From: Gluconobacter kanchanaburiensis NBRC 103587
GTDB taxonomy: Bacteria; Pseudomonadota; Alphaproteobacteria; Acetobacterales; Acetobacteraceae
NCBI RefSeq assembly: GCF_007988905.1
Contig: NZ_BJVA01000009.1
Coordinates: 1 to 64,000 of the forward strand
Reading direction: 5' to 3'
Length of the DNA: 64,000 bases
The notes beneath the pieces were generated by a model. That model was not told the DNA's origin. It ran no database searches and saw nothing but the letters and a program-made list of their open reading frames with translations. The first letter of the stretch is position 1. Each line of letters begins with the position of its first letter. Of the stretch, positions 36,951-45,234 are shown one piece after another. The translations under genes and the position numbers were made by a program.

Positions 36951-38425
36951 CAGACGTTTGCTACCAGATCCTTCAGGACGGCTGCTGTGCCGCGTGTTTT
37001 CAGGTCTTCACGGGTCTGGATGAAGCGCGTGAGGAACTCGGCGGAGTCTTCAAGACCCCATCCGGAAAATACGCTCATCTCCAGTGCCTTGGCCGGGTTC
37101 GGGTCCAGCGCCAGAGCACGGTCGTCGGCGCTCAGGCGGGGTTCGGTGACGGCGAAACTGGCCTGCACGTCGTCGCGGCCCACCAGATAGGCACAGTAGC
37201 AGGCGAGAACGAAGGCGATCCGGTGCGGATCCTGAGCGTTTTTCAGAACGTCCTCCGCCGTGGCGCGCAGGAAGACCGGCAGCTTGGACGTGCTGTCGGA
37301 CGTGATGCGCAGGAGCTGGTCGCTGACGGCATGGTTGCGGAACCGCTCCAGAAGCAAGGCGGCATAGTCCGATAGGCCGATGCCCGGAGGGGCCGTTAGT
37401 TGTGGTGCGACGTCGTGGCGCAGGAACTGCTCTAACAGGGCAGCGAGATGTTCGTCGCCCATGGCTTCATCGACAAGCCGGTATCCCATCAGCACTCCGG
37501 GCAGCGCCAGCATGGAATGGGATGCGTTCAGCATCCGCAGCTTGACCTGTTCGTAAGGTTCGACATCGTTCGTGAACAGAACGCCGACCTGCTCCCAGGC
37601 TGGGCGTCCGGCGGGGAAGTTGTCTTCCACGACCCACTGGATGAAGTCTTCGCAGAAAACCGGAACGCGGTCTTCGATGCCGCTCTGGGCATTGAGGCGC
37701 GCCACGTCGGCGGGATGAACGGCTGGGGTGATGCGATCGACCATGCAGGAGGGGAAGGCCACTTCGGCTTCGATCCACGCCGCCAGTTCGGCATCCCGTA
37801 AACGGGCGAAGGACAGCACGGCATTGCGGGCGACATCGCCATTTGCGGGCACGTTGTCGCAGGACAGGATGGTGAAGGGTGCGATCCCGGCGTCCCGGCG
37901 CTGGCGCAGGGCTTCGGTCATCATACCGAAGGCCGTTTCCGGAACGGGGCGGTGCAGGTCTTCGGCGATGGTGGGGTGTTCGGTCATGAACCGACCCGCC
38001 TCGTCCATGTAATAGCCCCCTTCGGTGATGGTCAGGCTGACGATGCGGATCGCGGGGTCCGTCAGGCGCTTCAGAGCGGCTTTGCGGTCGACGGGGGCAT
38101 GGATGTATTCGATCAGAGACTTGACGACGCGGACCGTATCGGGCCGGTTCGGCGGGCAGATGCGCAGGGTGTAGAGGCCGTCCTGTGCGTGCAGGGCCTC
38201 GGCCTTTGCCACTTCGCCGGGAAGGTCCATCAGGCCCATGCCCACGATGCCCCAGTCGGACTGCCCTGGAAGGGCCAGTGCGTGGTCCGTGTAGACGGCC
38301 TGATGGGCACGATGGAAATTGCCGACACTGAGATGGACGATACCGGCCGTCACGCTCTCCCGATCATAAGGAGAGGTCAAGACGGACTCCGGGATCTGGG
38401 ACAGGGTCTGGGAAGTCAGGATCAT
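36950..38425 (-). CDS. Mannitol-dehydrogenase-family polyol dehydrogenase / ketose reductase
   Basis: The 491-residue long-chain polyol dehydrogenase matches Pseudomonas mannitol 2-dehydrogenase along its length: GIVHLSVGNFHRAHQAVYTD (nucleotide site), RIVSLTITEGGYYMD, FTILSCDNVPANGDVARNA, FPSCMVDRITPAVHP, QWVVEDNFPAGRPAWEQVGV, and the catalytic region EQVKLRMLNASHSMLAL (Lys, Asn, His). In Gluconobacter this family includes NADP-linked fructose/mannitol enzymes and L-sorbose reductase; the position a few genes from sldBA makes a sorbose or fructose reductase plausible. Exact substrate uncertain. Its stop touches the dispersed repeat. Confidence 0.88.
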   Translation of the reverse strand: MILTSQTLSQIPESVLTSPYDRESVTAGIVHLSVGNFHRAHQAVYTDHALALPGQSDWGIVGMGLMDLPGEVAKAEALHAQDGLYTLRICPPNRPDTVRVVKSLIEYIHAPVDRKAALKRLTDPAIRIVSLTITEGGYYMDEAGRFMTEHPTIAEDLHRPVPETAFGMMTEALRQRRDAGIAPFTILSCDNVPANGDVARNAVLSFARLRDAELAAWIEAEVAFPSCMVDRITPAVHPADVARLNAQSGIEDRVPVFCEDFIQWVVEDNFPAGRPAWEQVGVLFTNDVEPYEQVKLRMLNASHSMLALPGVLMGYRLVDEAMGDEHLAALLEQFLRHDVAPQLTAPPGIGLSDYAALLLERFRNHAVSDQLLRITSDSTSKLPVFLRATAEDVLKNAQDPHRIAFVLACYCAYLVGRDDVQASFAVTEPRLSADDRALALDPNPAKALEMSVFSGWGLEDSAEFLTRFIQTREDLKTRGTAAVLKDLVANV

Positions 38426-38642
38426 GGAAAGGATCTTTCAGACGAAAGGACCGGCTTCTTTTAGAACCCTCCATTTTTGAGGAAACTGTTTTTGTATCTT
38501 GTGAATTATTTCTAATAATTCTCGCAGGGTCGAGAGCATTACGGGAAACGAATAGTTTTCATATATGGCACGGTCTTTTACGTCTTTTCCGGTCTGTCCT
38601 AGAATGGGGATCTGTTTTCCCGTTTCCTGAGGACTGATTTTC

Positions 38643-39119
38643 ATGAGCGCTCCCATTCACCGTCTGAACGTGGACGAACTTGTTCTGATGGTGCGGTCCG
38701 TCGTGTCGACCGAGACGGACATGATCGCCAATATGGCTAATATCGCGGCCCTGCTGTTCGAGGCTCTGCCGCAGATCAACTGGGCAGGGTTCTATCTCTG
38801 GAAAGAGGCTGAAAAGCAGCTTGTGTTGGGGCCATTTCAGGGGCGGCTGGCGTGCACGCGCATTCCGCTGGGCCGGGGCGTCTGCGGGACGGTCGCGCAG
38901 AACCGCGAGACACTCGTGGTCCCGGACGTCCATGCGTTTCCCGGCCACATTGCCTGTGACGCGGCATCGGAATCGGAAATCGTGCTGCCGGTCGTGGCAG
39001 GTGGCGCCCTCGTCGGCGTGCTGGATATCGACAGCCCGGTGAAGGACCGCTTTACCGAAGCGGATCGTGTGCGTCTGGAAGACATTGTCGCGCTGCTGGT
39101 GGCGACGCTGGAGGGGTGA
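38643..39119 (+). CDS. msrC: Free methionine-(R)-sulfoxide reductase (GAF domain)
   Basis: The 158-residue single GAF domain reduces free Met-R-sulfoxide with thioredoxin. The three family cysteines are present with the right spacing: Cys71 (LACTRIPLGRG), Cys81 (GVCGTVAQ) and Cys105 (HIACDAASES), equal to the E. coli 84/94/118 pattern. NWAGFYLWKE and VLDIDSPVKDRFTEAD are typical. TGAGGA precedes the ATG. Followed by a GC-rich hairpin (39119-39137) before the convergent LOG gene. Confidence 0.95.
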   Translation: MSAPIHRLNVDELVLMVRSVVSTETDMIANMANIAALLFEALPQINWAGFYLWKEAEKQLVLGPFQGRLACTRIPLGRGVCGTVAQNRETLVVPDVHAFPGHIACDAASESEIVLPVVAGGALVGVLDIDSPVKDRFTEADRVRLEDIVALLVATLEG

Positions 39120-39137
39120 GCGGGGGCAGGCCCCGCT
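39119..39137. terminator. GC hairpin between msrC and the LOG gene
   Basis: AGCGGGG-GCAGG-CCCCGCT is a perfect 7-bp stem located exactly between two convergent stops. No T tract follows, so it is a weak or Rho-assisted terminator at best. Confidence 0.45.
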
Positions 39138-39144
39138 CCAGAAT

Positions 39145-39699
39145 TCAGGCCGGGACGTTGACGGAGAGGTGCTGCATCAGTGCCGGGACGTCCTGGACGA
39201 CCGTGAACAGTTTGCGGGCCGATGGGTCTGCAAAACCCTGATCGATCGCATCATTCAGCGTGTTGACCAGTGATGTGGCCCAACCGTCGATATTGACGAT
39301 GTAGATCGGCTCCCGATGCAGACCGAGCTGCTTCCAGGTCATGATTTCCATGAGTTCGTCGAACGTGCCGAGGCCGCCGGGAATGATGGCGTAGGCGTCA
39401 GACAGCTCGAACATGCGGGCCTTGCGGGTGTGCATGTCGGGCGTGACTTCAAGCTGCGTGACACCCTTATGCATCACTTCCCGGGCGTGAAGGAATTCTG
39501 GAATGACGCCGATGACCGTGCCGCCTGCCTGAAGTGCTGCGTCCGCAACGGTACCCATTAGCCCGACATGCCCTCCACCATAAACCAGTGTGATTCCATG
39601 TTGTGCCAGGGCTGTTCCGATGTCTCTTGCACCTTCGGCGTAGACGGGAGAATTGCCGAAGCGGGAGCCACAGAAGACGGCGCAGGAACGAATGGTCAT
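39145..39699 (-). CDS. LOG-family nucleotide 5'-monophosphate phosphoribohydrolase
   Basis: Rossmann-like 184-residue protein with the LOG signatures VYGGGHVGLMGTVADAA and PGGLGTFDELMEIMTWKQLGLH (PGGxGTxxE). Family members release the base from cytokinin riboside 5'-monophosphates or other nucleotide monophosphates (the PpnN/YgdH relatives act on purine and pyrimidine nucleotides). CGSRFGNSPVYAEGARDIG forms the N-terminal site. A housekeeping nucleotide role is as likely as cytokinin production. Confidence 0.92.
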   Translation of the reverse strand: MTIRSCAVFCGSRFGNSPVYAEGARDIGTALAQHGITLVYGGGHVGLMGTVADAALQAGGTVIGVIPEFLHAREVMHKGVTQLEVTPDMHTRKARMFELSDAYAIIPGGLGTFDELMEIMTWKQLGLHREPIYIVNIDGWATSLVNTLNDAIDQGFADPSARKLFTVVQDVPALMQHLSVNVPA

Positions 39700-39731
39700 G
39701 TCGGGTCCGTGTCAGTTGAAGCGTGGATCTG

Positions 39732-40925
39732 TCATGCGGTGCGGCGGCCCAGCGAGCGGCTGATCATCACCCCGCCCAGACAGCACAGGGCGGTGGCGGC
39801 GAACATGGTCCTGTAGCCAGCGAGTTCGATGACCTGTCCAAGAAACAGCCCCGAGAACGCAATGGCAAGATCGATGAAGATGGAATATGCGCCCAGAGCA
39901 GCCCCCCGGTTCTCCGGCCCGGCGCTGTTGACGGCCAGAACCCCCAGTGCGGGGAAGAGCAGTGAGAAGCCTGCTCCCGTCAGAGCGGCGCCCGCAAGGG
40001 CTGCGGAAGGCGTCTGGAACAGGCCGAGTATGGCCAGTCCGACCGCTTCGACCAGAAGTGAGACAATAGCCACGAACACCCCGCCGCGTCGGGCGATCTG
40101 TGGCGCAAAGAAAAACCGGATAACGACGAAGGTGAAGCCAAAGACAGCGAGTGCCGTTGCGGCGCCCTGCCAGTGTAGGACTGAATAATACAGCGCGAGG
40201 AACGACGAGATCGCGCCAAATCCGATCGACCCCGCGGCTAGTGCCGAACCATGCGGCAGAACCAGTCTGAGGGCGTGGGCGAAGGAAATGGGTTTGCTGC
40301 TTGAGCGAATGGGCTTCACGCCGGGGTAGAATCCGATGAGGGCGAGGCCGAACAGGGGCAGCGCTACGGAAAGGATTCCAACTGAAACCAGGCCACCGTA
40401 CGGAGCAGCGAGCATGGACAGCTTGGCGCCGATCGGCGCTCCAAGCGCGATCCCGCCATAGGAACAGATGCCGTTCCATGAAATGGCGATGGCCGTATTT
40501 TCTGCTCCTGCCCGGCGGATGTTCCAGACGATCACACCGGTCGCGGCCCAGCTTTCAGCCCAGCCCAGAAGCAGTCGGCTGAACAGCAGAACCGTGAGAG
40601 ACAGCGTTGGCGTGGCGGCCAGCAGCCCGGATCCGGCGATCAGGAGGCCCGAGAGCAGGCAGGTGACGAGTCCGCCGATGACGACCGGTTTGGGGCCGAT
40701 TCGGTCCACCAGTCGCCCGGCGGAGGGGCGGGCCGCAAAAGTCGCGAAATACTGGAGCGAAAACGTGATGCCTGCCACGGTCGTGCTGTAACCAAGTCCC
40801 TGATGGACAAAAATCGTCAGGACGGCATTGGGCAGGCCAATCACGATGTAGACGAGAAGATTGAACAGGACGACGGCAAGAACACGTTTCGTCGGTGAGC
40901 CCGCCGGCGTTTCCTGCGCGGTCAT
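39732..40925 (-). CDS. MFS transporter, sugar-efflux type
   Basis: From the ATG at 40925 (GGAGAG nine bases upstream) the protein has 397 residues and 12 predicted membrane segments. The MFS loop 2-3 motif is GRLVDRIGPKPVVIGG, and the N-terminal PNAVLTIFVHQGLGYSTTVAGI resembles the arabinose-efflux (YhhS/YfcJ) group. The substrate is unknown. The frame extends to 40970 without conservation. Confidence 0.87.
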   Translation of the reverse strand: MTAQETPAGSPTKRVLAVVLFNLLVYIVIGLPNAVLTIFVHQGLGYSTTVAGITFSLQYFATFAARPSAGRLVDRIGPKPVVIGGLVTCLLSGLLIAGSGLLAATPTLSLTVLLFSRLLLGWAESWAATGVIVWNIRRAGAENTAIAISWNGICSYGGIALGAPIGAKLSMLAAPYGGLVSVGILSVALPLFGLALIGFYPGVKPIRSSSKPISFAHALRLVLPHGSALAAGSIGFGAISSFLALYYSVLHWQGAATALAVFGFTFVVIRFFFAPQIARRGGVFVAIVSLLVEAVGLAILGLFQTPSAALAGAALTGAGFSLLFPALGVLAVNSAGPENRGAALGAYSIFIDLAIAFSGLFLGQVIELAGYRTMFAATALCCLGGVMISRSLGRRTA

Positions 40926-41018
40926 GGAATCAGTCTCTCCTTTGGGTTTCTGATGAAAAAGATCTTGCATGGCATAGGCCAGATGGCCGGTGCCGTCACG
41001 AGGGAGTGTGTCATGACT

Positions 41019-41480
41019 TCACAATCCCGAGGTTGAAACAGGGAAACGCTGTTCCGGCTGGAACTGGCGGATACGGGTCGCGACAGAGGTGCAGACAGCC
41101 CTGCGTGCCGGCTGAGGCATTGAGGGTAGGGCATATTGTTCGTGTTGGCCCGTTTGTGCATTGAGCACCTGAAGAATGCCCTGCCGCCCTGCGCTGTAGT
41201 CCGTCCCGACCTGATCCACGGGCTGGAGGTGGACAGCTTCGTCTTTCGTCAGGGCGGCGCTTCGCAAGCAGTAATGCAAGGCTCCAGCAAGATTGCCGTG
41301 GGTTGCCGAAGAAAAGTCTGGCTCGCCGGGAAAGGTCCTGGACGTGTAGGCCGAGGGCGACTGACGCGTGTGGCCGCGGGTCATGTTGGTTTCCTGACCG
41401 GACACGCAGGCTCCCAGCATTAGAACCGGAGCCAGCAGGGCGGTGGTGCGTCGGGAAGTGGGGGGCAGGTATTGGGCCAT
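41019..41480 (-). CDS. Putative lipoprotein
   Basis: From the ATG at 41480 the protein has 153 residues and a lipoprotein signal: positive RRTTALLAPVLMLGACVSG with Cys near residue 25. The mature part contains GNLAGALHYCLRSAALTKDEAVHLQPVDQ (segments) and SAGRQGILQVLNAQTG, perhaps a small folded domain with a disulfide. I recognise no named family. No clear ribosome site is visible, and the frame extends to 41564. It lies between the MFS gene and dinB on the same strand. Confidence 0.65.
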   Translation of the reverse strand: MAQYLPPTSRRTTALLAPVLMLGACVSGQETNMTRGHTRQSPSAYTSRTFPGEPDFSSATHGNLAGALHYCLRSAALTKDEAVHLQPVDQVGTDYSAGRQGILQVLNAQTGQHEQYALPSMPQPARRAVCTSVATRIRQFQPEQRFPVSTSGL

Positions 41481-41591
41481 GAAGCGGGCAGAATCCGGAC
41501 TGTGAGAGATATTCCGCAAAAACGGTTTTTCTTCCAACGCGCCAGAAGGCCGAAAGAATGCCATGATGAACCGTTCCCTACGTCCGGTCTT

Positions 41592-42662
41592 CTACAGGAG
41601 CAGTTCCATCTGGCTATGTGGCGTGGCTCCGGTGTCATGAAACCCCGAAAGTGTCAGGCCAAGCAGACGTACGCCCGGTACGAAAGGCAGCAGTGGCATC
41701 ATGAGACCCTGACCCGTTTCCAGCAGCGCCTGTTCAGAGGGGACGGGAGCCGGAAGAGTCCGCGCACGGGTGATCTGGCGGAAATCGGCATATTTGACTT
41801 TGAGGGTGACAGTCCGGGCCTGAAGCTGTCGGCGCTGGGCATTTCCCCATAGTCTGGAAGCAATCTGCATCAGAGCCTGATCCGCGTCGCTGCTTGATGT
41901 CAGGTCCTGAAGATAGGTCTGCTCCGTTCCGAGGGATTTGCGTTCCCGGTTCACGACGACCGGACGATGATCAATTCCGCGTGATATTCCATGATAGAAG
42001 ACTGCTGACTTGCCGAAATGGCGTGTCAGGGTCGCGAGGTCCTGCCTGCGGAGATCTGCACCGGTCTCGATGCCAAGCGCCCGCATTTTCCGGGCCGTCG
42101 CCGGTCCGATACCGTGAAATGCATCAACAGGCAGGGCGGAGACGAAATTCGGCCCCATGGCCGGGGTGATGACGAAAAGTCCATTCGGTTTGCGACAATC
42201 CGATGCCAGTTTGGCGAGGAAGCGGTTGTAGGACACGCCTGCGGAGGCGGTCAGTCCGGTTTCAGCGTGGATATCCGCGCGGATACGGTCCGCGATCAGC
42301 GTGGCAGAGCCGTAGGCACCCAGATGGTCCGTCAGATCGAGAGTGGCCTCGTCCAGGGAAAGGGGCTGGATCAGGGGGGTGTAGCGCGAAAAGATGTCGT
42401 GGATCTGGGCCGAGACCGCGCGATAGACATCGAATCGGGCCGGAACGAATACAAGTTCCGGGCACAGCCGTTTCGCCGTGACCGAGGGCATGGCCGAGCG
42501 CACCCCGAAGCGCCGGGCTTCATAGCTCGCCGCCGCGACCACCCCCCGTGCCTCGCCCCGACCGACCGCCAGCGGTCGACCGCGCAGGGCGGGGTCATCC
42601 CGCTGTTCGACAGACGCGTAAAATGCGTCCATGTCGATATGCACGATCCGGCGTTGCTCCAT
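41592..42662 (-). CDS. dinB: DNA polymerase IV
   Basis: Y-family translesion polymerase of 356 residues. MEQRRIVHIDMDAFYASVEQRDDP holds the first catalytic Asp; LSLDEATLDLTDHLG holds the catalytic Asp-Glu pair (the usual SLDEAYLD with T for Y); SAGVSYNRFLAKLASDCRKPNG and the helix-hairpin-helix FHGIGPATARKMRALGI follow. It ends without a clear beta-clamp QLxLF motif (ends HSQMELLL). A weak LexA-like site lies upstream. Confidence 0.95.
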   Translation of the reverse strand: MEQRRIVHIDMDAFYASVEQRDDPALRGRPLAVGRGEARGVVAAASYEARRFGVRSAMPSVTAKRLCPELVFVPARFDVYRAVSAQIHDIFSRYTPLIQPLSLDEATLDLTDHLGAYGSATLIADRIRADIHAETGLTASAGVSYNRFLAKLASDCRKPNGLFVITPAMGPNFVSALPVDAFHGIGPATARKMRALGIETGADLRRQDLATLTRHFGKSAVFYHGISRGIDHRPVVVNRERKSLGTEQTYLQDLTSSSDADQALMQIASRLWGNAQRRQLQARTVTLKVKYADFRQITRARTLPAPVPSEQALLETGQGLMMPLLPFVPGVRLLGLTLSGFHDTGATPHSQMELLL

Positions 42663-42686
42663 GAGGGAAGTCTCGTCGATTCGGTA

Positions 42687-42701
42687 GAACGAAACAAGAT
42701 C
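42687..42701. promoter_or_regulatory. Weak LexA-like half-conserved site upstream of dinB
   Basis: GAAC-N7-GATC in the short space between dinB and the NUDIX gene resembles the alphaproteobacterial LexA box GAAC-N7-GTTC with one mismatch. Its location before dinB is fitting, but the match could be chance. Confidence 0.25.
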
Positions 42702-42712
42702 AGGAGTCGACC

Positions 42713-43315
42713 ATGCCCTCCGATAAAAGCCCCCGTGGAAGCCTTGGGAAGACTCTCGAAGACGCCCGCAGGGATGCGGGCTTCCAGACGTTGTCCACGC
42801 GTCTTGCGTACAGCAATCCCTGGACCGCCCTGCGTGAGGACATCATTGTTCACCCCAATGGCAAGCAGGGTCTGTACGGGATAGTGGAGCGGGGCGAGTT
42901 CGTTGTGATTCTGCCGATGCATGCCGATGGCAGGATTACGCTGATCCGGCAGTTCCGGTATCCGGTAGGCGAGCGTCTGTGGGAACTGCCGATGGGGATG
43001 TGGGAAACAAAAGAAGACGTCGATCCCATTGAGCTGGCGCTTGGTGAGCTGCGGGAGGAAACCGGACTTCGCGCCGGCGAGATGATCCATGTCGGCAGCA
43101 TGTATCAGGGCGCCGGATACTCGAACCAGAAAGGCCATGTCTTTCTTGCACGCAATCTGACCCGCGGTGAGACGGAGCTTGAGTCGACGGAAGAGGACAT
43201 TACCTGCCACGACATGACGCTGGAGGCGTTCGAGGCCCTGATCCGCGACGGTGATCTGAAATGTATGGTCTCGTTGGCCGCCTTCGCGCTGATTCGGGCA
43301 AAAGGGTTGATCTGA
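42713..43315 (+). CDS. NUDIX hydrolase, ADP-ribose pyrophosphatase type
   Basis: The 200-residue protein has the NUDIX box beginning at PMGMWETKEDVDP and ending ALGELREETGLRAGE (the REETG core is intact). The N-terminal beta domain with YSNPWTALREDII and IRQFRYPVGERLWELPMG is the pattern of ADP-ribose pyrophosphatases. The box spacing is slightly modified (PMG MWET instead of P-A-G). It probably cleaves ADP-ribose or a related nucleotide sugar. Divergent from dinB with 50 bases between starts. Confidence 0.9.
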   Translation: MPSDKSPRGSLGKTLEDARRDAGFQTLSTRLAYSNPWTALREDIIVHPNGKQGLYGIVERGEFVVILPMHADGRITLIRQFRYPVGERLWELPMGMWETKEDVDPIELALGELREETGLRAGEMIHVGSMYQGAGYSNQKGHVFLARNLTRGETELESTEEDITCHDMTLEAFEALIRDGDLKCMVSLAAFALIRAKGLI

Positions 43316-43429
43316 GCGCGTTTTTCCCCAGATGCCAGCCGGATCATCGCGCGGGGATACCCGATCGATAACGAGCTTCTCGCTTTCTATCGTTCGGAAA
43401 TCCCGTTCTGTCTGTACCTTAAATGACGA

Positions 43430-43723
43430 TCAGATCACGGCATCGAGAAAGACGACCTGCGACGCGCCCCCTTCGACGAGGGGAACGATGGTCTGGTTGA
43501 AAATCCTGCCGTGCTCCGTCGCCATATGGGCCTGGAAGGCTGCGTCATCGTGATAGGTTTCTTCGACATGGAACAGGTCGGGGTCCGACGCGAGCGTATA
43601 AACCCTGAAACGCTCACAGCCTGGTTCGGCGCGGACATCTGCGGCGAGAGACGTCAGGAGACTACGCAGTGTTTCGCGCTTTCCGGGAAGGGCCCGGAGT
43701 GTGGCGTAGAGGGATTTGGTCAT
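43430..43723 (-). CDS. Antibiotic-biosynthesis-monooxygenase-domain (YgiN-like) protein
   Basis: A 97-residue dimeric alpha/beta barrel domain: LYATLRALPGKRETLRSLL, EPGCERFRVYTLASDP, FHVEETYHDDAAFQAHMATEH and a final beta strand. Members include quinol monooxygenase YgiN and other small oxygenases or enzymes of unknown role that need no cofactor. The specific reaction is not inferable. Convergent with the NUDIX gene. Confidence 0.9.
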   Translation of the reverse strand: MTKSLYATLRALPGKRETLRSLLTSLAADVRAEPGCERFRVYTLASDPDLFHVEETYHDDAAFQAHMATEHGRIFNQTIVPLVEGGASQVVFLDAVI

Positions 43724-43803
43724 GATGGGGCGCCTTGTGCTGGGGAATAATCTGCCATCATTGAGCGGCTACCCCGTCGCCGCAAAACCACAGCTCCGTG
43801 AGG

Positions 43804-44181
43804 TCAGGAGCGCTCCAGCAAAGTCCTGCATCGCATCCAGGACATGCGGTCTCGGAAAATGAACAGCACATAATAGTCCAGTTCGCGGCTGCGGGTCTTC
43901 GTGGTGCGGGTATAGAAGGGATAGACGTCGCATGGTCCCTGAAGCCCGACGGGCGCAGGGTCCGACGGCAGGATGCAGTTGACGCGGAACAGCGGCATGT
44001 AGACCGCGTCGTCGCCAGGATTTCGCCGGACATGCCACAGGTTGCGCCGGAATTTCTTCAGCCGTTCGGGGAGCAGGAAGACCATCGACTTTTCGATGAA
44101 GCCTTCCCCGAAATTTTCGGGGCGGTAATACCGCATGTCCTCGGGCATGTTGCAGAAATGGGGGTGGTCCTGAACGATCAT
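43804..44181 (-). CDS. Hypothetical protein, 125 aa
   Basis: No signal peptide or membrane segment is seen. It is rich in aromatic and Arg residues (MRYYRPENFGEGFIEKSMVF, LKKFRRNLWHVRRNP) with four scattered cysteines, and contains YPFYTRTTKTRSRELDYYVLFIFRDRMSW (segments). The spacing from its neighbours (60-80 bases on either side) and an even composition suggest a real gene, and AGGGAGGG stands before the ATG. I do not recognise a family. Confidence 0.6.
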   Translation of the reverse strand: MIVQDHPHFCNMPEDMRYYRPENFGEGFIEKSMVFLLPERLKKFRRNLWHVRRNPGDDAVYMPLFRVNCILPSDPAPVGLQGPCDVYPFYTRTTKTRSRELDYYVLFIFRDRMSWMRCRTLLERS

Positions 44182-44240
44182 GGACCCTCCCTTACGGTAT
44201 TACAGCGGCTGACGGGAGGGGCCCGTCTTTGGGTTGGGTG

Positions 44241-45044
44241 TTAGCTCTGATCCTGCCCGGCTGAGGGGGAGGCGGAGATTTCTGCTGCGGCCCGGCGCAG
44301 GATTGCCACGATGCGCCGCAGTTCGTCCGCATCGGCGCCTCGCCGGGACTTCAGGGCCGCTTTCAGGGCAAAACGTGCGTCATGAAACTCCTGTCCCAGT
44401 GAGGGGTCGAGGTCATTGATGCCGGTAAAGGCCTCCCGGACATCCGCCATGCGGGCGCCGATCCGGCTCAGGATATCGAGGATGCGGGTGGCTTCCTCAC
44501 TGCGGGCCTCGAGATGGGCACGCCCCTCGTCCGTCAGGCTGTAGAGCTTGCGGTTGCCTTCCTGCGCCACGGCGGCAAGGCCGGTTTCCTCAAGATAGGT
44601 CAGGGACGGGTAGATCACGCCGGGGCTGGGCTTGTAGAAGCCGCCCGAACGTTCTTCGAGACGTCGGATCAGTTCGTAGCCATGGGAAGGTGCTTCCGCG
44701 AGCAGAGCCAGAATGACGAGCTGAAGTTCATCGGCGGTCAGTTTGCGACCACGCGAGAACCCTTCGCCTCCGATGTCGCCACCAAAGCCTCGGCCGAAGC
44801 GCCCGCCAAAGCGTCCGCCGCCCATCCCGCCACCACGGACACCATGCCGCTCTCCGAAGCCGCCTTCGCCGCGGCCCATGCCCCGGTGACGACCGCCCCG
44901 TCGTTCGCTACCCCGACCTTCACTGTTACGACCCCCGTTCTGGTCGTCGCCTTCCGCAACGGGGCGACCCCTGCCGAAGAAACCGCCACGATGATGATGG
45001 CCATGACGGTCGGTGCTGAAAAAATCCATTTTACGTCTGAACAT
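44241..45044 (-). CDS. PadR-family regulator with a His/Gly/Arg-rich N-terminal extension
   Basis: The C-terminal half (about residues 100-185) is a PadR winged helix: LTADELQLVILALLAEAPSHGYELIRRLEE (segments), GFYKPSPGVIYPSLTYLEE, GNRKLYSLTDEGRAHLE. The first 95 residues are an unusual low-complexity extension with a His cluster (HGHHH at 14-18), further His, and many GGR/GRF repeats. This resembles E. coli YqjI, a nickel/iron-responsive PadR repressor with a His-rich N-terminus, so metal sensing is a fair inference. AGGAGA precedes the ATG, and palindromes immediately upstream suggest autoregulation. The extension could make the start uncertain, but the ribosome site supports it. Confidence 0.85.
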   Translation of the reverse strand: MFRRKMDFFSTDRHGHHHRGGFFGRGRPVAEGDDQNGGRNSEGRGSERRGGRHRGMGRGEGGFGERHGVRGGGMGGGRFGGRFGRGFGGDIGGEGFSRGRKLTADELQLVILALLAEAPSHGYELIRRLEERSGGFYKPSPGVIYPSLTYLEETGLAAVAQEGNRKLYSLTDEGRAHLEARSEEATRILDILSRIGARMADVREAFTGINDLDPSLGQEFHDARFALKAALKSRRGADADELRRIVAILRRAAAEISASPSAGQDQS

Positions 45045-45056
45045 GATGTTCTCCTA

Positions 45057-45090
45057 TTCGATATATCGAACGATATAGTATCTTAAGATA
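45057..45090. promoter_or_regulatory. Palindromic operator upstream of the PadR gene
   Basis: Two perfect palindromes lie side by side: TTCGATATATCGAA (45057-45070) and TATCTTAAGATA (45079-45090), 22 bases centre to centre, about two helical turns. They start 12 bases before the PadR start codon in an AT-rich island. AT-rich ATAT/ATCTTAAGAT dyads are typical PadR sites; the tandem placement suits two dimers. Confidence 0.6.
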
Positions 45091-45234
45091 TATCTTCAAG
45101 AGGAAAATATGGCCGGATGATTTTTTCGGATTTTCATTCTTCAACGCTGGGCGCGCCAGCATGAACGCGTGTTTACGGTCCGACCCATAGCCGCGAGGGG
45201 CCGTGGCTGGTATCGGGCAGGGATGGGTAGCCCG

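Noticed and set aside
38438-38644. Minus-strand ORF (68-72 codons) between the polyol dehydrogenase and msrC, with a fair GGGAG site
   Set aside because: AT-rich, no recognised family, and its start lies exactly on the msrC start (CATG). It could be real but support is too thin to list.
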